Assembly: GCF_016775155.1 (NCBI RefSeq)
Contig: NZ_JAEUGD010000064.1
Location: forward strand, 257,430-321,429
Length of the DNA stretch: 64,000 bases
Source of the DNA: Fulvivirga marina
Lineage (GTDB): Bacteria; Bacteroidota; Bacteroidia; Cytophagales; Cyclobacteriaceae
Reading direction: 5' to 3'
The translations under genes and the position numbers were made by a program. The notes below the pieces were generated by a model. That model saw only the letters and a list, made by a program, of their open reading frames with translations. It searched no databases and had not been told where the DNA came from. This document shows, piece after piece, positions 57,489 to 64,000 of this stretch. Numbering within the stretch: the stretch's first letter is position 1; each line of letters starts with the position of its first letter.

Positions 57489-57543
57489 GTTAGAATAAAT
57501 TTTTGTCTAATTTACGAATCAACTTAAGAATAACAAGAAAGAA

Positions 57544-58542
57544 TTACTTAGGATCGTAAGCCCACTTCAAATAAATAGCCCCCCAGGTGAATCCACCACC
57601 AAAAGCAGCCAGTATAAGGTTATCTCCTTTCTTTAATTGAGATTCATAATCCCACAATAATAAGGGAATTGTTCCAGATGTTGTATTACCGTATCTGGCA
57701 ATATTCATCATAACCTTGTCATCAGTGATGCCCATCCTTTGGGCAGTAGCATCAATAATTCTTTTATTAGCTTGGTGAGCAACCAGCCAGTCTACGCTTT
57801 CAGAGGTTAGATCATTTCTCTCCATGATCTTGGCAGCATAGTCAGCCATGTTTGTTACCGCAAACTTAAATACTGTTGCTCCGTCCTGTCGTGCATAGTG
57901 CTCTTTAGCGGTTACGGTTTCGACAGTTGCCGGGTACTTGCTACCTCCAGCTTTCATATTTAAGAATTCTGCACCTTTTCCGTCAGATTTGTGAATGGAG
58001 TCCATTATTCCCACTTCATCAGTGGTTGGTTCTAGTAAAACAGCTCCGGCTCCATCACCAAAAATGATACAAGTTGTTCTGTCGGTATAATCAATAATAG
58101 ATGACATTTTATCCGCACCTATTACCAGTACCTTCTTGTATTTTCCGGTTTCTATAAACTGACTACCAGTGGTCAATGCATAAAGAAACCCTGAGCATGC
58201 AGCTCCTATGTCGTAGCTAAATGCATTCACTGCCCCGATTTCAGCGGAGATAAGGTTGGCTGTAGCAGGGAATACCATGTCGGGTGTTACCGTGGCACAA
58301 ATGACCAAGTCTATATCCTCAGGGTTCGTTCCTGTTTTTTCAAGAAGGCCTTTAGCAGCGGCAGTTGCCATCACAGATGTTCCCTGACCCTCGCCTTTCA
58401 AAATTCTTCTTTCTTTTATTCCAGTTCGGCTGGTTATCCATTCATCACTGGTCTCCACGATAGTTTCAAGTTCTTTATTGGTTAGTACATAGTCAGGTAC
58501 ATAACCTTGAACTCCTGTTATAGCGGCTCTAATGTTGGCCAT
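57544..58542 (-). CDS. fabH: 3-oxoacyl-ACP synthase III
   Basis: A 332-residue condensing enzyme starting fatty acids from acyl-CoA and malonyl-ACP. Catalytic Cys in GAACSGFLYAL, His in VAHQANKRII and Asn in RYGNTTSGTIP make the C-H-N triad. It follows plsX by 11 nt. Confidence 0.95.
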   Translation of the reverse strand: MANIRAAITGVQGYVPDYVLTNKELETIVETSDEWITSRTGIKERRILKGEGQGTSVMATAAAKGLLEKTGTNPEDIDLVICATVTPDMVFPATANLISAEIGAVNAFSYDIGAACSGFLYALTTGSQFIETGKYKKVLVIGADKMSSIIDYTDRTTCIIFGDGAGAVLLEPTTDEVGIMDSIHKSDGKGAEFLNMKAGGSKYPATVETVTAKEHYARQDGATVFKFAVTNMADYAAKIMERNDLTSESVDWLVAHQANKRIIDATAQRMGITDDKVMMNIARYGNTTSGTIPLLLWDYESQLKKGDNLILAAFGGGFTWGAIYLKWAYDPK

Positions 58543-58553
58543 ATTTTTTTTGT

Positions 58554-59501
58554 TTATTCTCCTAAGTGCTCTTTAATTTTTGTGTGAATATTGGATTCAG
58601 CCATCTTAACCGACAGTAGAATCATATTCTTTATGGCTTCTGGGCTGGAAACTCCATGACCTATCACCACATTGCCATTAATGCCTAGGATGGGGCTTCC
58701 ACCAATGGCTTCATAATTAAACCTATCAAAGTAATCGTCTTTAATACTACGTTTTTGCAGTAGATCAAAGAATGACTCAGCCATTTTGAGGATTACATTT
58801 CCGGTAAAACCATCGCAGACAATAACGTCGGCTTTATCATTAAAGAGGTCTCGACCTTCTATGTTCCCTACGAAATTTAGGGTTTTGCTGATTTTAAATA
58901 GTTGATAGGCTGCTTGGGTAAGCAGTGTTCCTTTTTGTTCTTCCTCGCCCAGGTTCATCAATCCCACTTTAGGGGTGGCTATATTAAATACATGCTGTGC
59001 ATATAACGACCCCATTTCACCGAATTGATATAAAACATCCGGTTTGCAGTCGGCATTTGCTCCAACATCCATTATTACACCAAAATCTCCTGATTCTTTG
59101 GGGATAAAACCTGCTATGCCAGGTCTGATAATACCTTCGATAGCTTTTATAGTAAACATGGCGCCAACGTGCATGGCTCCAGTGTTTCCTGCGCTGCAAA
59201 AAGCCTTAACAGCCCCGGATTTTAGTAATCCGTAGCCTACAGGTATACTGGCTTTTGGCTTTTGAGAGAGGGCTTTTGTTGGGTGCTCACCCATTTCAAT
59301 CACATCATCCGCATGAAAAACCTCAATGCTCGGATTATTAACATTGTGCTCGCGAAGTTTGGATTGAATAATGTCTTCCTTACCTACCAGAACGATTTTG
59401 ATGTCGTCTGATATCTCTTGTGAGGCTAATTCTGCTCCCTTGACAGTGCAGTCGGGAGCAAAATCACCGCCCATTGCATCTAATGCAATTTTCACAAGCA
59501 A
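58554..59501 (-). CDS. plsX: Phosphate acyltransferase
   Basis: A 315-residue enzyme converting acyl-ACP to acyl-phosphate for phospholipid synthesis. Start [20 protein letters not shown], the [13 protein letters not shown] stretch and [14 protein letters not shown] are conserved. It follows rpmF by 4 nt. Confidence 0.95.
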   Translation of the reverse strand: MLVKIALDAMGGDFAPDCTVKGAELASQEISDDIKIVLVGKEDIIQSKLREHNVNNPSIEVFHADDVIEMGEHPTKALSQKPKASIPVGYGLLKSGAVKAFCSAGNTGAMHVGAMFTIKAIEGIIRPGIAGFIPKESGDFGVIMDVGANADCKPDVLYQFGEMGSLYAQHVFNIATPKVGLMNLGEEEQKGTLLTQAAYQLFKISKTLNFVGNIEGRDLFNDKADVIVCDGFTGNVILKMAESFFDLLQKRSIKDDYFDRFNYEAIGGSPILGINGNVVIGHGVSSPEAIKNMILLSVKMAESNIHTKIKEHLGE

Positions 59502-59505
59502 AAAC

Positions 59506-59697
59506 TTAAGCTAATACTTCCTTCTCCATTACAACTTTACCCTTATAGTAAAGTTTACCTTCATGCCAGAAGGCTCTGTGGGGTAGGTGAAACTCTCCAG
59601 TTGTAGGACATACAGCAAGGTTTTTAGCCTCTGCTTTATAGTGTGTCCTTCTCTTGTCTCTTCTCGTTTTTGATATCTTTCTTTTAGGATGAGCCAT
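59506..59697 (-). CDS. rpmF: 50S ribosomal protein L32
   Basis: A 63-residue basic protein, [20 protein letters not shown] at the start. Only one of the usual four zinc-ligand Cys remains ([16 protein letters not shown]), so it is a Cys-poor form without the zinc site. Placed yceD-rpmF-plsX as in most bacteria. Confidence 0.96.
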   Translation of the reverse strand: MAHPKRKISKTRRDKRRTHYKAEAKNLAVCPTTGEFHLPHRAFWHEGKLYYKGKVVMEKEVLA

Positions 59698-59722
59698 TTT
59701 ACAAATATTTAAATTTAAATTC

Positions 59723-60265
59723 TTATTTCAAGTTTTTAAGCTTTTGCCACCTGGGGTCTATATCGTCATCACTATCCTGATCCTTATTATCAGTTGATTC
59801 AGCATCAGAACTTTCAGATGAATATATCAACTCGTCATCTTCGTTTTCATCACTGTATCTTGGATGCAACTTTTTCATCGGAATTGATAACCCAATGAAT
59901 TCGTAAATATGTTGCGCCAGGTTTATACGCTGTTTGTCTCGAGGAATAATAATGATCTCCTCATTTATTTCTTCCTCACTATCTCCAAACTTCAACACTA
60001 GACTGTTTTCGGTGCTTAGTGCGTAGTCAAATAAATCAAGACTACGGTCGCATTCTAGTTCTACTGTCGTGTTAATTCGGAAATTTAACTTAATAAAGGT
60101 CTCGGTTTTTTCTAATTCTATATCAACCGTACCTCTACCTTTTTCTACAATACTATTTTCAAAAGCTTCAAAAAACGAATTACCAATTTCAAATTGGTAA
60201 TTATGTGTCCCGTTGGGAAGCTTATATATATCAATGTTATACTTATCTAACTCATGCACGGCCAT
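59723..60265 (-). CDS. YceD/DUF177 family protein
   Basis: A protein of about 180 residues from the DUF177 family, linked to 23S rRNA maturation and always near rpmF. Middle part includes [14 protein letters not shown], where the family often has CxRCL; ends acidic ([20 protein letters not shown]) with RWQKLKNLK. The frame begins with a GTG at 60271, but ATG at 60265 leaves a 14-nt leader behind the likely promoter and is preferred. Confidence 0.82.
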   Translation of the reverse strand: MAVHELDKYNIDIYKLPNGTHNYQFEIGNSFFEAFENSIVEKGRGTVDIELEKTETFIKLNFRINTTVELECDRSLDLFDYALSTENSLVLKFGDSEEEINEEIIIIPRDKQRINLAQHIYEFIGLSIPMKKLHPRYSDENEDDELIYSSESSDAESTDNKDQDSDDDIDPRWQKLKNLK

Positions 60266-60284
60266 TCCCACTAATTTAAGGTCG

Positions 60285-60292
60285 CAAAGTTA
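60285..60292 (-). promoter_or_regulatory. -7 promoter element before the yceD-rpmF-plsX operon
   Basis: Minus strand TAACTTTG is an exact TAnnTTTG, about 20 nt ahead of the chosen ATG. No clean TTG is found at the -33 position; the area there is T-rich. Confidence 0.45.
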
Positions 60293-60344
60293 AGAAGATA
60301 ATTCTAATAATTAAAAAAGAAGTGTAAACGTTTTTGTGTATAAA

Positions 60345-60737
60345 TTATGTATACCGGTCAAAAACTATTTGTTTAAGTGTTGCCGCAGGGTGATTGTGAA
60401 TTTCATCCTTGAGAAATGTGACAACATCTTTTTTGAAGCCTAGCTTAATGGCTATATCAATGCAAAAGATTAACTCACTATCAAAAATTTTTTCATCAAT
60501 GAGCATTAAATCTATACAACTATATAGATAGTCAAATTTTTGATCATTGGATAATGCGCCAAAAGATCCAATCGGTTCAGGGTTTTGGATTAACTCTTTG
60601 ACCCCTTCTATAGGATAGTTTCGTTTGGCTGCAATTTCATAAATGCGATCACGCTCGAGGACTGAAAAATGCTTGTCCGCCTCTGCGAGTTGAATGAGTA
60701 TATTTAGCTGTTTCCGTGTGACGATATCCATCAGCAT
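60345..60737 (-). CDS. TerB-like protein
   Basis: A 130-residue helical soluble protein. LIQLAEADKHFSVLERDRIYEIAAKRNY and LMLIDEKIFDSELIFCIDIAIKLG are two copies of the acidic pattern (DxxFxxxE) of the TerB fold, a metal-binding helical domain. Function unknown. Lies between pdxA and yceD, with 73 and 112 nt gaps. Confidence 0.65.
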   Translation of the reverse strand: MLMDIVTRKQLNILIQLAEADKHFSVLERDRIYEIAAKRNYPIEGVKELIQNPEPIGSFGALSNDQKFDYLYSCIDLMLIDEKIFDSELIFCIDIAIKLGFKKDVVTFLKDEIHNHPAATLKQIVFDRYT

Positions 60738-60849
60738 TTTTATAATTCTCTGAAAGTTAATTGTTTTCAGTGAATAAACATAGGTAGGCCTCAGATAGTT
60801 ATAAAGTTGATACCGTTAAATAGCCATTCAGAAGCAATAAACTGAGATA

Positions 60850-61878
60850 TTATTCTGTTAATTGTTCTTTTCTGTTTTTGTATATATCTCTGGCAAGATA
60901 TATTGCCTGGCGCATAGAAGTTTCCTGAGCTTCATTTTTACCTGCAATGTCATAAGCGGTGCCATGGTCAGGTGAGGTTCTTATAATAGAAAGCCCTGCG
61001 GTATAATTTACTCCGTTTTCAAATGCCAGTGTTTTAAAGGGAATAAGTCCTTGGTCATGGTACATAGCCAAAATGCCATCAAACTTCTTATAATCTCCTT
61101 TGCCAAAGAAGCCATCTGCAGGGAAGGGGCCAAAAACTAGTTTGCCCTTCTGTTTAAACTCCTTTATTGCGGGGTTAATCACTTCAATATCTTCTTTTCC
61201 GAGTAACCCCCCCTCTCCTGCATGAGGGTTAAGACCTAAAACGGCGATTTTTGGTTTTTTTATACCAAAGTCAACCCTCAGAGACTCTTCCATAATTCCA
61301 ATCTTACGAGAGATCAGCTCTTTAGTAAGCACTTCACTAATATGCTTGACTGGAATATGTCCTGTGGCCACACCAATTTTAAGGTCATCTGACGTCATGA
61401 ACATGAGGCTGTCCTTTGCATCAAAATTTTGAGTGAAATATTCAGTGTGACCTGCAAATTTAAAGTCGTCATTTTGAATATTATTTTTATTGATAGGTGC
61501 CGTTACGATTGCATCTATTAGGCCGGCCTTTAGGTCTTTGGTGGCTTTCAATAAAGCCTGGAAAGACGCCTTTCCTGCTTCAGGGGTTACTGCACCGGTA
61601 TTTATTTCTACCATTTCATCCCAGCAGTTAACTACATTTACTTTTTTTAAATGAAACTGACCGGGCTCTTTTACATGACTATAGTTAAAATCGTCCATGC
61701 GTAAAGCTTTTCTATAATATGAGAGGGTTTTGGAAGAACCGTAGATGACCGGAGTTATGAAATTAAGAACCCTGCTATCTCGTAAGGCTTTAATAGTTAC
61801 CTCTGGTCCTATGCCGTTTATATCTCCTATTGTAATGCCAATTACAGGTTTATCTTCGCGTTTTGAATTACTGCTCAT
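60850..61878 (-). CDS. pdxA: 4-hydroxythreonine-4-phosphate dehydrogenase
   Basis: A 342-residue NAD-dependent enzyme of pyridoxal phosphate synthesis (DXP-dependent route). Markers: GITIGDINGIGPEV at the start, VTAPINKNNI, metal His in AGHTEYF and MYHDQGLIPFK, and the end region RTSPDHGTAYDIAGK. Divergent from rsmA. Confidence 0.95.
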   Translation of the reverse strand: MSSNSKREDKPVIGITIGDINGIGPEVTIKALRDSRVLNFITPVIYGSSKTLSYYRKALRMDDFNYSHVKEPGQFHLKKVNVVNCWDEMVEINTGAVTPEAGKASFQALLKATKDLKAGLIDAIVTAPINKNNIQNDDFKFAGHTEYFTQNFDAKDSLMFMTSDDLKIGVATGHIPVKHISEVLTKELISRKIGIMEESLRVDFGIKKPKIAVLGLNPHAGEGGLLGKEDIEVINPAIKEFKQKGKLVFGPFPADGFFGKGDYKKFDGILAMYHDQGLIPFKTLAFENGVNYTAGLSIIRTSPDHGTAYDIAGKNEAQETSMRQAIYLARDIYKNRKEQLTE

Positions 61879-61970
61879 TATATTTTAATAACTTTACCCA
61901 CCCGGATATTTGCCGGGGTTTTTACTTTTCTGAATGCAAGTTAAAGTATTTTCTAATCATTGAAAAAAGC

Positions 61971-62756
61971 ATGGTTAAACCAAAGAAGCATCTTGGTCAA
62001 CATTTTTTAAAGGATCAGAATATTGCAAAGGACATAGTTGATGCGTTGAGCGCTGACAATGAGGGGCGTAGGATATTAGAGATTGGTCCTGGAACAGGTG
62101 TGCTTACGCGCTTTTTAATAGGAAAGTATGCTGATAATCTGGTGCTTATTGATATTGATACGGAGTCTGTAAAATATCTGAAAAAGCATTTTTTGGATTT
62201 AAATGATAGGATTGTTGAAGGAGATTTCCTGAAAATGAACCTCAGGGCTGTTCTGGGCGATGAGTATGCGGTAATTGGTAATTTTCCATATAACATTTCT
62301 TCGCAAATATTCTTTAGGATATTGGAGGAGAGAGATAAGGTGATCGAAGTGGTATGTATGTTACAAGAGGAGGTGGCCCGGAGACTGGTCTCACCCCCTG
62401 GTAATAAAGACTATGGTATATTAAGTGTATTGCTTCAGGCCTATTATGATATGGAATATCTTTTTACGGTTGATGCATCCGTATTTGATCCACCTCCGAA
62501 AGTACAGTCAGGAGTGATCAAGCTCAGGCGCAATAACCAAGTGAAGCTAGGGTGTGACGAGGTGCTTTTTAAAAAGGTGGTAAAGCAGGGCTTTCAAAAC
62601 CGTAGAAAAACATTACGCAACGCTCTAAAGCCACTAAATTTACCTGAAGAGGTCAAGGCACAGGAAATATTAAATCGGCGCGCCGAGACGCTCTCAGTAA
62701 ATGAATTTGTAAAACTTACAAATGATATAGCCAGTGGAGGAAATATTAAAGTTTGA
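61971..62756 (+). CDS. rsmA: 16S rRNA dimethyladenosine transferase (RsmA/KsgA)
   Basis: A 261-residue SAM-dependent enzyme that dimethylates two adenines in helix 45 of 16S rRNA. Start MVKPKKHLGQHFLKDQNIAK, SAM motif LEIGPGTGVLT, catalytic NFPYNISSQIFF and C-terminal FQNRRKTLRNAL. The frame is open to 61863, but the ATG at 61971 gives the standard N-terminus. The end overlaps the mgtE start by 23 nt. Confidence 0.95.
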   Translation: MVKPKKHLGQHFLKDQNIAKDIVDALSADNEGRRILEIGPGTGVLTRFLIGKYADNLVLIDIDTESVKYLKKHFLDLNDRIVEGDFLKMNLRAVLGDEYAVIGNFPYNISSQIFFRILEERDKVIEVVCMLQEEVARRLVSPPGNKDYGILSVLLQAYYDMEYLFTVDASVFDPPPKVQSGVIKLRRNNQVKLGCDEVLFKKVVKQGFQNRRKTLRNALKPLNLPEEVKAQEILNRRAETLSVNEFVKLTNDIASGGNIKV

Positions 62757-64000
62757 GCTATCTAATGAATTTAGAGAACGCTTTCAGCATGCAGTTGATG
62801 AAAGGGATGAAGACTTTATTAAGGAAAGCCTGGAAGGGGTTAATCCTGCTGATATTTCTGCACTTTTGCATGAATTTGATGCGGAAGACTCAAAGTATGT
62901 CATAGACTTACTGCCTTCTGAAACTCGGGCAGAGATTATAAACGATCTTGATGAAGATATAAGAGAGAGGTTTTTGAAGGTTTTTCAGCCGGATGAAATC
63001 ACGGAGATTGTCAATCATCTTGACTCTGATGATGCAGTTGATATACTCAATGAGTTGCCAATCAAAGAACGTGAGGAGATTATTGCCAAGTTGGATAATG
63101 AAGAGAAGGAAGCAAATATACTTGATCTACTAAGGTACGAGGAAGATGTGGCTGGCGGGTTGATGGCCAAAGAGCTGATCAAAGCCAATGTCAATTGGTC
63201 AGTGGTTCAATGTATAGAAGAAATTCGAAGGCAGGCTGAAAATGTTCAGAAACTCTATTCTGTATATGTCGTCGACGATAATGACAGACTTATAGGAAGG
63301 GTATCTTTGAAGAGAATTATTCTGGCTGGGGACAAAACTCAAATAGCGGATATCTATGAGCCTGAGCTTATTTCAGTAGAGACCTATATGTCTGAAGAAG
63401 AAGTGGCTCAGGTGATGATGAAATATGACCTTGAAGCAGTGCCGGTTGTCAACATGCAAGGGAAATTGCTAGGGCGCATAACCATAGACGATGTGGTGGA
63501 TGTGATTACAGATCAGGCAGAAGAAGAGAGGCAAATCATGTCGGGTATATCCGGTGACGTGGAGGAAGATGATAGTATTTGGATGCTGACCAAGGCCAGG
63601 TTGCCTTGGCTTATTATTGGAGTAGTAGGTGGTTTCATAAGCGCAATGCTTATAGGTGTGTTTGAAGATGAACTGCTAAGGATAACAGCTATTGCTTTTT
63701 TCATACCTTTGATACAGGCTACCGGAGGAAATGTAGGCATTCAGTCTTCATCAATTGTAGTGCAAAGTTTGGCTAACCCATCGGCATTCAGTGATAGCCT
63801 GGCAAAAAGACTCGTGAAAGTTTTTATTGTTGCGGCCTTAAATGGAGCAGTACTTGCTACACTCGTTTATGGCGGGAACCTGATTTCCGGCGGAACTCAA
63901 AACCTTGCTATGGTGGTGTCGATAGCTCTTTTTGGAGTTGTACTTATTGCTTCATTTATGGGGACTATTACACCACTGGTATTAAATAGATTTGGTTTTA
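62734..64000 (+). CDS. mgtE: Magnesium transporter MgtE (partial, right edge)
   Basis: Cytoplasmic Mg-sensing N domain (DAVDILNELPIKEREEIIAKL), two CBS domains (AVPVVNMQGKLLGRITIDDVVDVI) and the first membrane helices, including the pore motif GGNVGIQSSSIV of this Mg2+ channel. About 422 residues lie in the window; the end is outside. The only plausible start in frame is GTG at 62734 (VEEILKFELSNEF), because a TAG precedes it at 62728, and this makes a 23-nt overlap with rsmA. Confidence 0.88.
   Translation, partial: MEEILKFELSNEFRERFQHAVDERDEDFIKESLEGVNPADISALLHEFDAEDSKYVIDLLPSETRAEIINDLDEDIRERFLKVFQPDEITEIVNHLDSDDAVDILNELPIKEREEIIAKLDNEEKEANILDLLRYEEDVAGGLMAKELIKANVNWSVVQCIEEIRRQAENVQKLYSVYVVDDNDRLIGRVSLKRIILAGDKTQIADIYEPELISVETYMSEEEVAQVMMKYDLEAVPVVNMQGKLLGRITIDDVVDVITDQAEEERQIMSGISGDVEEDDSIWMLTKARLPWLIIGVVGGFISAMLIGVFEDELLRITAIAFFIPLIQATGGNVGIQSSSIVVQSLANPSAFSDSLAKRLVKVFIVAALNGAVLATLVYGGNLISGGTQNLAMVVSIALFGVVLIASFMGTITPLVLNRFGF

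Overview
The window reads as chromosome from a member of the Bacteroidota, most likely the Cytophagales (a Fulvivirga-like gliding marine or soil bacterium; this placement is inference). The evidence is gldA-gldF-gldG, fused DAHP synthase/chorismate mutase, DUF4290, DUF3109 and DUF4836-like proteins, a Bacteroidota-type MurA, TANFOR- and RHS-type toxins, and several promoters of the Bacteroidota type (TTG, about 17-21 nt, TAnnTTTG). No rRNA, tRNA, CRISPR array or intact insertion sequence was seen.

Left part (1-24.4 kb), accessory. After a kinase-like gene end, an inositol-monophosphatase family gene and a yeast-type cytosine deaminase comes a minus-strand four-gene unit (7839 to 1813). It encodes a 1044-residue protein with an L,D-transpeptidase-like front and a C-terminal His/Lys/Pro octapeptide repeat, then a radical SAM/SPASM enzyme, an HExxH protein of the alpha-ketoglutarate peptide-hydroxylase type, and an unknown protein. 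This looks like a RiPP-style modification system acting on the tail of a very large protein, and it is the best candidate here for an undescribed system. Next come a small membrane protein and two polymorphic toxins. The first is a 2869-residue RHS protein ending in an AHH-type nuclease with a Fic protein directly downstream. The second is a secreted 1252-residue TANFOR-like protein ending in a deaminase toxin, followed by a small overlapping putative immunity gene. Behind this pair lies a decayed second copy of the same toxin-tip/immunity module.

Middle part (23.6-43.8 kb): an L,D-transpeptidase, corA, an MscS channel and a hydrolase; a polyprenyl synthase and an SDR; a flavodoxin-fold oxidoreductase beside a Crp/Fnr regulator; a three-gene envelope operon of DUF4836-like type; a LysE exporter; a thioredoxin-domain protein; then the gliding ABC transporter genes gldA, gldF and gldG, a DUF4340-like gene and dnaN.

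Right part (43.9-64 kb), core metabolism. A minus-strand aromatic amino acid operon (pheA, aminotransferase, tyrA, DAHP synthase/chorismate mutase) is preceded by a complete attenuator: promoter, a 24-codon leader peptide rich in Phe and Tyr, and a competing terminator. Then follow an MscS channel, uvrD/pcrA-DUF4290-murA, and a long minus-strand series pdxA, a TerB-like gene, yceD-rpmF-plsX-fabH-efp-accB-accC (lipid synthesis and translation). The window closes with rsmA and the start of mgtE.
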